Part shown: one piece after another, positions 44,349-57,017 of the stretch | Position numbering within the stretch: position 1 is the stretch's first letter | How the letters are laid out: every line of letters starts with the position of its first letter | NCBI GenBank assembly: GCA_003024785.1 | Contig: PUQB01000280.1 | Location: 248,001-312,000 of the forward strand | Reading direction: 5' to 3' | Length of the DNA: 64,000 bases | Source of the DNA: Selaginella tamariscina | Lineage: Eukaryota > Streptophyta > Lycopodiopsida > Selaginellales > Selaginellaceae | The notes under the pieces: generated by a model | Told to the model about the DNA's origin: nothing | Database searches by the model: none | The model's input: only the letters and a program-made list of their open reading frames with translations | Translations under genes and position numbers: made by a program

Positions 44349-46465
44349 TTATCTGGTAGAGAATTCTGCAGTCGACCCGTTGTCTTCCAAGTGGATCACC
44401 TCCTTTAAATCCTTAACAACTTCACTCATGTTGGGCCTCTTTGACACATCATGTTCCACGCGCCACATCGCAACTTCCATTAGTTTCCATGCTGACTGTT
44501 GGCTATAGATCAATAACTTGGGATCAATCACTGTCTTTATGTTGCAAGCTCTTTGCATGCCTATTAATTAATCGAAGTCAATCTCTGTGTGTGTTATACC
44601 CATTCACAAGTTGTTCTTGTAGTACAAGAACAACTTCATTTTGCAGATGAGTTCCTGCCATAAGCCTGGAACATAAAAACCAGATTACATATGGTTAAAC
44701 GTATAATTAACATTCTATATAACATACTTTCTTGAATCATTTCTGATGTAAAGTCCAAATCAGACACCTTTGCCTCCATTTTCGAGTTCAAGAGTATGTT
44801 GGTGGTTTTTACATCTCCCTGGATGATAGGAACGTTGCATGATGTGTGCAAATACTCCAATCCTAGCTTCAATTTAAAACTATTAAGCAATCTGAAAATA
44901 AGTATACTTACCTTGAGCTACATGTAGAGCAATAGAGTCTTTCTCTCTATTTTTAAAGTCGGTTTACCTCTTATAAACAGAATTAACAAAGGCATTAGAT
45001 GAGAAGTGCCATTCATAATGCAAGATGAGCGTTGACCCATGATTAATCATGCAGAAGCCCAAGAATGATACCAAGTTCTTATGATGTACAATTGAAAATA
45101 TGTCCATCTGCATAAGATTAAATTTATAAATTATAATTAAGTATAATTATTATTAACATAGGTCACAAACCTCTCTTTTGAAGTCCTCCCAAGTTGTAAG
45201 AGTTAACCTTGATTGCAACTTCTACTCCATTGTGAAGACGTCCATAATATACAAGCCTTGATCTGCCTTCTCCAAGTTTCCTTCAAAAAAGTTTGTTGCC
45301 TCTATTATTTTCTCATAAGTATAATTCTCAGAACTTGGGATTGGGCTAACACTGGGCATTAAGAAGTTTATAAAAAAAGTAAAACACACACACACACACA
45401 CGTGACTCTTTGTGTCAGAAACCCACGCCTTCTTCTTCACTAGTGTATGTGCTTGTGTCTTTCCTTTGTTTCCTCCTAGAATAAAACCATGTCCCAAAAC
45501 CATCAAAAGCACTACTAAGACAGCTCCAGTTGCCGCTCCAACAACGAGATTAAGTTTGTTTTCTCTTTTTCTCCTAGGGCTGGACAATGGAACTGGTGCA
45601 CAGAGGAGCTGCAACAATAATCGATTAACGTGTGTGTGTGTGTGTGTGTGTTTTATCAATATAATCATAACAATTAACTCACATATTATGTTGTTTTGTA
45701 AATGCCTGCACACACACACATTATCTTCTAATATTACTATAAGTTTAGTTTGAACTTACAAAACAGTTACGTTGTTTAGAGAATTGAGACTTGGAATGGG
45801 ACCCATTAAGTTGTTATTATCCAGAAATAACACATAAAATTTAAACAATACTAAATGAGCAAGAAACTTACATATTTTGAAGGTGTACTAATTTTGGATG
45901 GATGCAACTGTTGACTAGATAAATTTCTATAAATTAAAAAATAAAGTTAATAGATAAATCAAATAAATAAACAAGCAATATGTTCCTCCACTTACAGTTT
46001 TATAATTCTTGCAGGAATTTGGGCAAGTCACAAGTAATCCGTCCCAAGTATATGGGAAAGGAAGGCAAGGATCTCCTAACCAATATATAGAATGCATATA
46101 ATAAAGTTTAAAGCACACACCTACATGTATTGTAAAAGTTATATAGGTTATATAAAAAAGGTTAAAATGTGATTTAATGTCACCAATAGCTTTTACTGCA
46201 CAAATATAAACAAAAATTGAATTGTGCGTGAGTGCTTGTATGTGTGTGTCAGAGAGAGAGAGAGAGTTTACTGTCAGTCAGTTCTGTTCCTGGGTGAAGG
46301 TTATCAAGGATACCAAAAGCTCGACTGTATTTAACACAGTGCCAAGGCTTGAGTTTTCTGCGGGAACGAATAAAAATTGTGTTGGGGGAGACAGGTTTAC
46401 TCCTGTAATATCTTTGGTATGTACATTGAAAGACATTAATGGTCCTGCCTCCTCAATATTAGTAG
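44349..46465 (-). pseudogene. Malectin-LRR receptor-like kinase (LRR-I type), decayed
   Basis: Minus-strand exons in order are as follows. Malectin-like domain end at 46465-46265 (FNVHTKDITGVNLSPP, FLFVPAENSSLGTVLNTVEL); LRR N-cap at about 46090-46010 (WLGDPCLPFPYTWDGL); one LRR at about 45830-45765 (LFLDNNNLMGPIPSLNSLNN); transmembrane span at about 45560-45490 (LNLVVGAATGAVLVVLLMVL); juxtamembrane at about 45350-45280 (YTYEKIIEATNFFEGNLEKA). Kinase pieces follow: VHHKNLVSFLGFC at about 45085, [20 protein letters not shown] at about 44830, and subdomain XI at 44558-44349 (KRPNMSEVVKDLKEV). HRD is changed to QGD and DFG to DLD, the Gly loop is degraded and the 5' malectin part is missing. A functional relative would be a plasma-membrane signalling kinase. 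Confidence 0.75.
45385..45402. repeat. (CA)n microsatellite
   Basis: Short AC tract inside the receptor kinase relic. A TG tract lies at about 45630-45650. Confidence 0.8.
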
Positions 46466-47074
46466 GCTTGTTTAGTGCTTGTGTTTGATTCAGTGATGTA
46501 CTCTCTTCTTTGAGCCCAGTGTTTCAAACTCAGCAAAGTAATTGTGTGTGCGCTGCAGATACACGATATTATGCACTATACTATATACATAATATACACA
46601 TTATAATTATATGCATGCAAATAGATGCATATACACACATATATGCAGATAATCTGGAACCTGACCTGGGCTGCAGATTGACCACAAACTCGTTCGTTTT
46701 TTAATCCATGCAGTCGTGCTATAAAAGTAGGAATCTTGTTTATTTATTTATTCTGTTTATTGTTTCCCAGCACGATGAAACAGTCTTGTGTATAATATAG
46801 ATAAACGTGAGTCTTAAAATAAATCAACAAACAATAAGATTTACTTATTAGTACCGAGCTTGGCTGAAGTTTATAAAATCCACGTCACTTGTGCATGCCG
46901 AGTTGGCATCTTGCCACGTGGTCTGATAGTCGTGCCCTTTCGCTTAGGATGACACTTGGTGATTCACCAGTAGTGTATAGATAACTACATTATTGTCATA
47001 AACAGTGTTTGTTAGTGTGGACTGCCATGTCATGTGGAAGCAGCAGCAACGCCAATAAAACCACAAATAAACTA

Positions 47075-47987
47075 TTAACACGGAAATCAAAATAAATGAT
47101 AAATATGATTTAGGTCGAGAACTGGGCAAATCCTCAGTCGGTGCTATCGTATACCATTGCACAGATCTCGAAACAAAAGAGCAGTTTGCATGCAAGAGCA
47201 TAGCAAAGCAAGGTCGAACAGCGGAAATATTGACGAGTTTCGACAAGAAGCAATAGTCATGTCTCAGCTTCCACAACATCCTAACATTGTCAAATTTGTG
47301 GATGCATTCGAGGACGAGATCAGCATCCACATTTAATGGAGTTGTGTGATGGAGGAGACTTGATGGATCGTATCAACTCGCATGGAGGACCATACAGTGA
47401 GCAAGAGGTAAATAAATCTCCTATACGTTATATACATTAAACCCTAGACCCTAAACCCATGAAACCCTCAATTCTAAACCTTATTGTGTATGAAGGCTGC
47501 TCAAGTGATCCATACTATCATGGAGGCTGTGCAAGCTTGTCACAGCAAAGGTATCATGCACAGAGATTTGAAACCGGAGAACATTTTATTTACAAGCAAA
47601 GGAGAGCTTAAGTTGGCTGATTTTGGGTCTGCAGTTTATTTCAACCAAAGGAAAGGTTCCCAAGATATTTGGAACTATGCTTATGTTGCACCTGAGTCCT
47701 TAACAAAAACTATGGGCCTGAGGGCTGACATTTGGAGCGTGGGCGTCATACTTTACCTTCTTCTGAGCCGCTCCTATCCATTTCAGGGCCGTAATGAACA
47801 AGCTATGATGCGGGAGGTGCTTACAAGCCACCCCAATCTCGACCGTGACCCGTGGCCGAAAGTGTCAGATAGTGCCAAAATGCTTTTAAGAAATGATCTG
47901 CTCGTGAGGCAACCACAGTATAGGTCCACAGCCAATGAAGTTCTGAATCATCCATGGCTGCAAAATAATAAGGATAACAAATCCTAA
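47075..47987 (+). pseudogene. CDPK-like protein kinase, kinase domain only, with frameshifts
   Basis: Exon a (about 47085-47407) reads INDKYDLGRELGKSSVGAIV and FACKSIAKQGRTAE. A frame break follows near 47228, then DEFRQEAIVMSQLPQHPNIV and a second break near 47332, then LMELCDGGDLMDRI. An 88-bp intron (47408-47495) follows. Exon b (47496-47987) is open for 163 codons and holds GIMHRDLKPENILF, LKLADFGSAV, YVAPESL, ADIWSVGVILYLLL and a normal kinase end. The ATP-site Lys, HRD Asp and DFG are kept, but the Gly loop has Ser for its second Gly. There is no start codon and no EF hand, whereas full CDPKs carry four. Best read as a recently broken CDPK/SnRK-superfamily copy; a sequencing indel origin of the breaks is possible. 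Confidence 0.72.
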
Positions 47988-50900
47988 GAATGTTAGCTCA
48001 TTAATTAAGGCTGAAAGTAATAATCGTATGAAATTAAACTATATTAGGTACCATATATATAATCTATATTCATATTAAAATATTAAATAGTGGAGTATAA
48101 CATATCTTATATCTAAAGACAATTTTGATACATAATTTTAAAAAAAATTTGAGATATTTTAACAACATTTTATATGTTAATATAATAACAATTAATTAAG
48201 TAACTATGCAAGTATATGCATAATTAGGTAAATTTTAGTAAGGTAAATTAAGATCATTGATTCAGATTGTTTTAGGAATTTCCAAGTAGATCAAAAATTA
48301 TTAGTTAATTAATAATTTTCTTCCCTTATAATATATGGCTTAAATCATCTAAGTAAAATTAATTAATATTTTATTTTTTTATTTACTCAAATATGTTAAA
48401 TAGACTTATTATGATTTATAATTTACAAAATTGAACCCTCAATCTTAACCAATACCTTTATTAAGGCATGACCTAAACCATTCACAAATCTAAAACATAT
48501 ACCCATCTAGATGCTTGTGTATACCTACCTTGAAATTTTAAATATTTTCATTTTATATTATTACACTTTTTTAAAATATAAGAGTGAAATAAAATACATA
48601 TTGTATCCTTATAAATATTATTATATTCTAAATAATGATAAATGAAAACTACAAAAACCTATATATAAGAGTTTGTGAGGTAAGGATTGTTAGAATTATA
48701 AATTAGTACACATGGTGAATTTAATTATTTAATAATATACTTATTTAATTGTTATCCTTAATTTAATGAATTTATTTATAATCTGACACTTTATATAATT
48801 ATTATCCTTAACATAATGAATTTATCTTTTAAGTTCCTAAGCATAATTATCATGTTTAATCTTAGTTAAACCACGTACCGTAAGTTTGGGAAAACGAACT
48901 AATACCAGTTCATCACACTGTATCATCAACACTGTATTCCGCAGGAGGCATTTATCATTAAAATAAATTTTTAACTCAATTATTATCTTTTAATCTTAAC
49001 TCACATATTATCTTGTGAGGATATAATAACCCTTATAATGGTTTTTATAGGGAATTTAGGATGGCATTGATGAAGGTGTTAATGACATACACACATTGAA
49101 TAAATTTATATAAAATTAGAATCTAAATTATTTCTTATACATGTTATAATTAACCCCTTAACTATAATTTAATAATTATAAGTGATAAACTTACCACAAG
49201 GTATTTAATTCAAGGATATATCTTAATCAAATGGTTGTATATGTTAAAGATATTGATTTAAACCTTAAATTTTAATTTTATACATAGTAATATTAAAAAG
49301 CTAAAATATTTTATGTTTAGGATATTATATATGTCTTAAATTTAATTTTATCTAGTGAAGAGCTTAGCTAACCATAATACAATTATGTTAAGTATATATT
49401 TTAATTAAATGGTTTAAACTTTATTTCAGCTTAAAATTTATTTAAGAAAATAATTTTAAAAAGCAATTTAAACTTTGAAATGTGTAGGCATGTGCGTTTA
49501 CTTAAATTCAATTAAAGTTTAAACCATTCAAATTCAATATGAATATACATGTGTGTATTTATATATATGTTTATAATATTTAAAATATAATTTATAAAAT
49601 TAAAGTATGAGTATCCTTATTATATTTTATATGTTAATAAATATGTTAAAGTAAGAAAAATTAAGATATGTTACACTTCTTATTTTTTTTTTTTCTTATT
49701 TAAATAATATATGTTTACGTTAAAGTTATATCACAGTAAGAAATGTTCCACTATTACTTAATTAATTATTTTAATAAAAGATTAGAACATGATTCATGGT
49801 ACAAAATCCTAAAAATGATACATTTTATGTTTTTTGTCATACGTATGGGCATAATGCCTTTAAAGCTATCTATATATTAAATAAACTTAACTTATTCAAA
49901 ATTATAATATGCATATGTACACTTTAAATATATTATATGCATATTAATTTGTTTTTCTTTTCTTTTTATCATAGCTTTTATGAAGATCATACAATTAAAA
50001 TGTATAGTTAACAATAAGAAATATAAATTTATAATTAAAATTACACTACTAAATAATTTTGCTAGCTTTCAAACTTGTCAACCAGTTAGTCCTCTCAAAT
50101 TAAGAATGAACACAATGTATAATTATAATTATTTTTAATTAAATGAAATCACTATTATTATGGAACCATCTCGTTACATTATAAATAAACGATAAATTAT
50201 CACTCATACTATATTTATATCACATAACACACAAAATTAATATGTAGTCATAGTACACACACACATTTTTCACATTTTAACAAGACTTGATATACTTATT
50301 AAAGTGAAAGACTTTTTGTAATAACATTATAATAATATTACTTATCTTTATTAAAAAAAAAAGAGCTAATTAGTAATATAAAGAAAACTCTCATACTATT
50401 TAATCAGATGACACATAATTTATGTAAGTTAAGTGACTATATTAAATAAGAATTATGACACTTATTAATAAATTCTATATTGATTTAAAGTTTCTTTAAG
50501 GTATATAATGAGTTCATTATTTTTACAAGACTTAAGTACATTATTAAACAAGATTGTTTTTTTATTGCATTTCTAAACTTAACAAATAACAATAATTAAT
50601 CTTCATAACAAAAAGTGAATATACTAAAACTTTACTATATAACACATTAAATAAATGATATATTTAACAAGGTGACACATTTTAAATAACTTATTAAAAA
50701 ATTTAATCATGTCAAGGAACATCACAACACAAGAAATCAATAGTTACATTACATGAATTATTTAAAAAATGTAAAATAAATTTTATTTCTTAAGACAAAT
50801 TAAGAATGAAGAAATAAAAGTCAAAAGGAAAAAATTAATCAAATTTATTTTTTATAAACATCATAATATTATTATGTTAAGTTGAGAATGAAGAAATATA

Positions 50901-52600
50901 AGTTTAAGAGGAAAAAACTAATTAAATTTATTTTCTTATGGACTACATTATAATATTATCATGTGATAATTTATATTATAATAATACTATTGGATAAAAT
51001 TATTTAAATGATGAAAAGACTCATAATCATTATAAATATATTTGTATTTTAAAGAATGAACACCAAATTATACGATTTACAATTGTAAGCAAAATGCCAG
51101 TATTAATATTTAATGTCCTAATAATAAAGATAGTATGCATTAATAAATATTTTATTAATAAGGATAATATGGATATGAGACATTTAATGTTATACGATAC
51201 AAATATATTTGTGAATATGTGTGATACATATGTGAAAAATGGTGATAAAAATAAAGAAATGTATAACTTTATAATAAAATAGTAAAAATTATGGCCGAAT
51301 TTATTCAGCATTTTCCTAATTCATAAACTATGGATTGTAATATAATATAATAATAATAACATGACAAGGAATATAATAATAATAGATTCAACATGTAACC
51401 CATATATCAAAAATTAATAAAAATAAATGAATAAATTAACACAAATTAATATGAAATGAATTATAAATAATAATAATACATGATAAAACTAAGGATTTCT
51501 ACCTTGCATATACCTTACAAATCTAATCCTAAATTAGTGTTTTTATTTTTTTAACTTATTATATTTTATTTAACTCATTTAGATGATCTTGTCTTTACTT
51601 TTATATTCACTATTAAATACAATTTTCTATTATGATTGCTTTATATATATATTAGCCTTATTAATGTTTTGTCATTGCCATTATTAATTCTTTATTATAA
51701 TTATATATATTTTGGTAAATATATATATTAAATAACTATTTTTTTATGTATTAGCAATACAATCTTCTTTTATTATGGTAATTCATTAAAATGGTTTGAA
51801 TCCATTATTATTGCCCCTATTATATTACAGCTCTTTTAATATCATAATTTTTTTTTTAATATTGTAGCTCTTTATGATTTTTTCTTGTTATTTCATAATA
51901 TTGTGATTTCACATGACATTATAGTTCTTCACGATCTTTTCTAGTGTTTCCTTTTCTAATATCATATTCCTCTCTTTATATGAACTTTTTTTAATATTAC
52001 GATCCTCGTGATTAAATTATGAATAAATATTAAATATATATAAAAAGTATGGCATTTCATTTGTGCTAAATTAAAGAAATTCTTATCTTAATTAGGATTA
52101 TAAATATAGTAAGTTATATGTCACAAATTGACATATTAATGAATTAAAAATAATTTCGTATCTTCCTCATCATCATTATTTCACACACAGTGTACATGCT
52201 TTGATTACTTTAACATGCCACACCTTAAGGTTACCTTGAGAGAGTACTCAATTAATTTTTTAATTAAACTTTTGTCTTAAAGAAAATAATATGTTTTGAG
52301 TTGCCATTATTTACATGTTTTGAAAATAATTCAGTTAATATTTCAATGTGTAAAAGATTTTACTTAATTTATATGTACAACTTATTAGATGCAATTTCGG
52401 AAATCCCTTAGTGTTAACCTTGATAAGTAAACTTGTAGAACCACACACATACACGTATGATCTATAATAATTGTTTCTTATTCAAACACAGAGTTTTTGT
52501 TAGTGACGGCTTTGCAACAAATTAGGTGAGGATCCATGAATCTAACAAGTTTGTAGTATAAATATCTATATATATTCAGTAGGGTTGAGGGTTTTAACTT
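47988..52600. other. Very AT-rich intergenic block, no gene seen
   Basis: About 4.6 kb of extremely AT-rich sequence with many TTAATTAA, TATATA and poly-T stretches. The only frames are short and low-complexity (51030-51311). No transposon ends, RNA genes or conserved coding motifs were recognised. Confidence 0.6.
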
Positions 52601-52670
52601 AATTAAGGTTAAGCAGGTGCTGACTTGGCGGTGGTGCGCCGCCGGAATTAGGGTTCTTGACCGCTGCTGA

Positions 52671-55211
52671 ATGATACGAGGAGGCCACCGATCGATCCAA
52701 TCGGGCAGTAAGCAATTCAGAAAACTTCCGCAGGCTCATCAGACCGGTGACATACAGCGCATTGATCGGTGCAACAGTGTACACATTCGCCTCTCCGGGC
52801 AAGGTATTCGGCAAGGAGAGGGATGCAGATGTTGAATCTCTCAGGGAGAAAATGGCGGCACAGAACTGGATTGTGCCGTCTCGGGCTGTACAGGAGGCTG
52901 CGCTCCGGGGGAGTACGGGCAATCCGCTGGATGTCTTGTGATTGGGGGTGGGGCGACTGGGTGTGGTGTTGCGCTTGACGCTGCAGCTCGTGGATTGCGA
53001 GTTGGGTTGATTGAACGGGATGATTTTGCTTCTGGGACTTCCTCCAGGTCTACCAAGCTCATCCACGGAGGTATCATTTCTCATATATACATGACAGATA
53101 GACAGGCACACACAAACATGCATACATCTATTATTTAGATGCACAAGTACACGTATACATGTATATTACCATCTTTTAATTTAGCACTTTAAAGATTTGA
53201 ATGAGGTTTGCTTTGTTTCTTTATGCACGCGGATACGAGTAAAAGTTAAGACCATCGTATGTACTCTGTATGTATATCTTACTAATATACGCAATCAGTT
53301 CTCTGTTGGGCAAAATTTAGCATGCGTGTTGACTTTAGTTTTCATTTATTGAGCGTTTGTATATTATCATGAATACACACACTGCCTTTGGCTCAGGCAG
53401 GTGTATATGTTTACACATGTATGTATATAACACGTACATACAGTTCTTATAATTCACCTCTTTTAAAAGAAAGATGCGATCACGCATCTGCTTTGTCTCT
53501 TTATTACTTTTTTGCATTGCGTGTTGGCTTTTCATCTTTCTGTGACCGCAAAAATACATCCATCCTTATATGTGAATATATACTTTAAAATAACAAAAAA
53601 AAAACCATATAAAATAACAACAGGAAAAAGAAACGTCTTTTGCGCAATCATTATTCGCCCATAATTCTTCTGCTTTATTTTTTCTCTCAAACTATATTCA
53701 TTTTAGAGTAAGTGCATCATGGTATGTGTCATATTACATAAATCAATTTACTATGGTTATCTGTGTATATTATACTGGGTATATGTTCGTTTTGTGTGTC
53801 TAGAGAAGGCGTTGTTATAATATATACATGTATATGCTTACAAGTACATAGAATCTTGTATTAACTATAATGTAACATAATTATATTAAGTATTAATGTA
53901 TACATATGTATCACCGCTACAAACTTATGGGGATAGGAATATGTAATATATACACATAACTTTGTTTCTTGTCTACAGGTGTCAGATACTTAGAGAAGGC
54001 AGTATTTCAACTCGACTATAAACAGCTACATCTTGTATTCCACGCACTGGACGAACGTGCGAGAATGATCCAAAACGCACCACATCTTTGCCATCCATTA
54101 CCCACAATGACACCGTGCTACGAATGGTGGGAGATTCCGTACTTCTGGGCGGGGCTAAAACTGTACGACATCGTCGCCGGCCGTCAGATGCTCCACCTCA
54201 GCAGGTACCACTCAGCAAAGGAGTCTTTCGAGTGCTTTCCCACCTTGGCAAAGAAGGCAGGTGACGGGAAAACTCTAAAGGGGACCGTTGTGTACTACGA
54301 CGGTCAAATGGATGACGCACGGGTCAATGTCTCTCTGGCATGTACGGCTGCCTTAGCTGGAGCTGCCGTGTTGAACCACGCCGAAGCCACGTCATTATTG
54401 AAGGATGGTGTGTCTGGTCGAGTCACCGGTGCACGTGTTAGGAATAATCTGACTGGGAAGGAGTTTGATGTTCATGCCAGTGTCGTGGTTAATGCTGGTG
54501 GACCATTTGTTGACCAGGTTAGGAAGCTGGCTGACCGTGAATCTAAGCCGATGATCTCCCCGAGTAGTGGTGTACACGTGGTGCTTCCTGATTATTATTC
54601 TCCGGAATCTATGGGCCTTATTGTTCCTAAGACTAAGGTATTTAATTCTGTATAATTATATAATTTATCTTTGTATTAATGTGTATGTTTATGTGTACTT
54701 ATGAATGTATATATGTTGCATGCATTTGTATCACTTTGTGTTAGTTGTTTATATAATAATGCATCTCCCGCATACAGAAGCATATCTATATAATGTAGAT
54801 ATACAGATGTTTTATTCATAACATATGTAGTCAAGAGAATCAATTCTGCTCTATTTATGAGTACAATTTTGTCAATGAATCTCTCTCTCACACACACGCG
54901 CGCGCGCGCGCGTGCACACACATACACATGTCCGTAAATGGCTATTATATTGATAGCACATCAAAGTGGTATTTAGTTTTTGTGCTATTTGGTAATAGGA
55001 TGGGCGTGTAGTCTTTATGCTACCGTGGCTAGGAAGGACTGTTGCGGGAACCACAGACTCAACGACAGAGATTTCAATGCTTCCCGAGCCACAGGAGGAT
55101 GAGATACAGTTCATTCTTGATGCTATTAGCGATTATTTGTCGGTCAAGGTAACCAGAAGTTTCATTATATTAAGTTCAGTTATTTTCGTATTTTTTCTTT
55201 TTACATCTCTC

Positions 55212-55266
<55 letters not shown>

Positions 55267-56952
55267 TTGTGTGTAATCATGTGTATGTTTCAGGTGCGAA
55301 GGTCTGATGTAATGTCTGCGTGGAGTGGAATACGTCCATTGGCAAGTGATCCATCGGCAGCAGGAGACACGGCAAGCCTTTCAAGAGATCATGTTATTTG
55401 CATTGAGCCTCATGGGTTGGTCACAATAACAGGCGGAAAATGGACTACTTATAGAAGGTACGAATATAACCCGTATTTTTTACACACATCTAGGATATAT
55501 ATGTAAAATATACAGATCATTCTTTGTTGCTAATATGAGCAATGCCTACATTAAATTATATGTTTTGTGCATGAATGTGTATGTATGTATGTTCAATGAT
55601 ACGAAGTATGAGTTATTTGTAACTTTGCATAATATTGGATGAAGTTTAGTGTATTCATATATTACAAATATAGTTAAGTTCATGAATATGTTAATCAGCA
55701 GTGCAAGAACTCTCTCTCTCTCTCGTTTATGTAATGTGTATTGTATAATTCAAACATGTTTCGCTTTACAGTATGGCACAGGATGCTGTTGATGCAGCAG
55801 TAAAAGCCGGCAATCTAATGCCAATGTACGGATGTTTGACCAAGGACCTGCCCTTAATCGGTACGGACGGGTTCGACCCTGCGTGTTTTGCAAACATTGC
55901 CCAGCAGTACATACGGATGAAGCGTACGCACGGAGGGAGAATCATTCCCGGAGCCATGGATACGGCTGTTGCTAAACACCTAGCTACAGCGTATGGAAAC
56001 ATGGCACATCGTGTGGCTCTAATCGCTCAGGTTAGTTTTGTATAGTGTATTATATACTCTATGTGTGTGTGTTAACTGTTATTGTGCGATGTACTGCTGT
56101 AGCGTTGCTATAAACGTTGTATTATATACTATATGTGATATGTTTGTGTATTGTATATGCTATGAGCATATATAGATTGCATATGATTTATATATAATTG
56201 AAACGTATAGTATATAATAGTAGGTATATGTTATAGACAATTATTAGTAATGTAGTGAAATTTATTTGGTTTATGCATATTTAATGTCCTTTCTATTATA
56301 ATTTTAGATTACGGGTATATTCAGTGCTAATCAAAATCTGGCTTGTGTGTGTGTGTGTGTGTGTCTGTGTGTTATTTTATTCTTCACAAGCCACTTGCTC
56401 TAATGGATGTGTGTGTGCCCGTGTGTGTTTGTGCGTGCGTGGTGATAGCTCATGGGATTTTCAACATTATCAACATAATTATATAGTGTTTATATGTATC
56501 AAATATTTATATATACTTGGATGGTAAATTGATGTGAAACTATTTATATATACTTGGATTAATGCAAGCTCTCTCTCTTCTCTCTCTCATACACACACAC
56601 ACAGGCACGCATGCACAATTAGGAATAACTACTTGTTTCACAGAATGAAGGATTAGGAAAGAGGCTGGCACATGGATACCCATACCTGGAGGCAGAGGTT
56701 GCATACTGTGCGAGGCATGAGTACTGTGAATCAGCTGTGGATTTCATAGCAAGGCGTTCAAGGCTAGCCTTCTTAGACACCGATGCGGCAAACCAAGCAT
56801 TGCCAAGAGTGATCGAAATACTGAGCGAGGAACACAAGTGGGACAAGTCTAGGACGAAGCAGGAGGTGGCCAAAGGCAAGGCTTTCTTGGAGACGTTCAA
56901 GTCTTCGAAGAATGCACAGTTTTACGATGGCAAACACAAGCTAGTGAGATAA
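52671..56952 (+). CDS. FAD-dependent glycerol-3-phosphate dehydrogenase, mitochondrial (SDP6-like)
   Basis: Oxidises glycerol-3-phosphate to dihydroxyacetone phosphate at the inner mitochondrial membrane, passing electrons to ubiquinone. Exons: about 52671-53070, 53979-54637, 54999-55148, 55294-55457, 55772-56030 and 56644-56952, all with GT...AG introns. Signature segments are [20 protein letters not shown] (FAD Rossmann motif), [13 protein letters not shown] joined across intron 1 to [73 protein letters not shown] and the C-terminal [20 protein letters not shown]. Length is near the 620-630 residues usual for plant SDP6. Odd: the N-terminal segment ([19 protein letters not shown] to GNPLDVL) is in a different frame from the FAD motif, one base being missing at 52937. 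That upstream frame has no ATG after the TGA at 52672. Exons 2-6 are intact. Confidence 0.9.
55205..55266. repeat. (CT)n(TA)n microsatellite in SDP6 intron 3
   Basis: TCTC tract followed by TATA tract, within the 145-bp intron between exons ending 55148 and starting 55294. It sits about 28 bp from the acceptor. Confidence 0.9.
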
Positions 56953-56984
56953 CAAGGTATGCAAGTTTCGTGCAGACACACATG

Positions 56985-56986
56985 GA

Positions 56987-57012
<26 letters not shown>
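56985..57012. repeat. (TA)n microsatellite downstream of SDP6
   Basis: TA tract about 35 bp after the stop codon, followed by TATG repeats. Confidence 0.9.

Positions 57013-57017
<5 letters not shown>

Larger units (their letters stand above)
40359..44408. repeat. Segmental duplication, copy B
   Basis: Aligns with 726-2538. It differs by carrying the 41114-42593 gene with its flanks and a 384-bp MITE-like insertion, and by small indels. The right end continues into the kinase relic, so copy B holds the fuller version. Confidence 0.8.

Noticed and set aside
52599..53144. 181-codon minus-strand open frame
   Set aside because: Fully antisense to SDP6 exon 1, which is strongly supported by family motifs.
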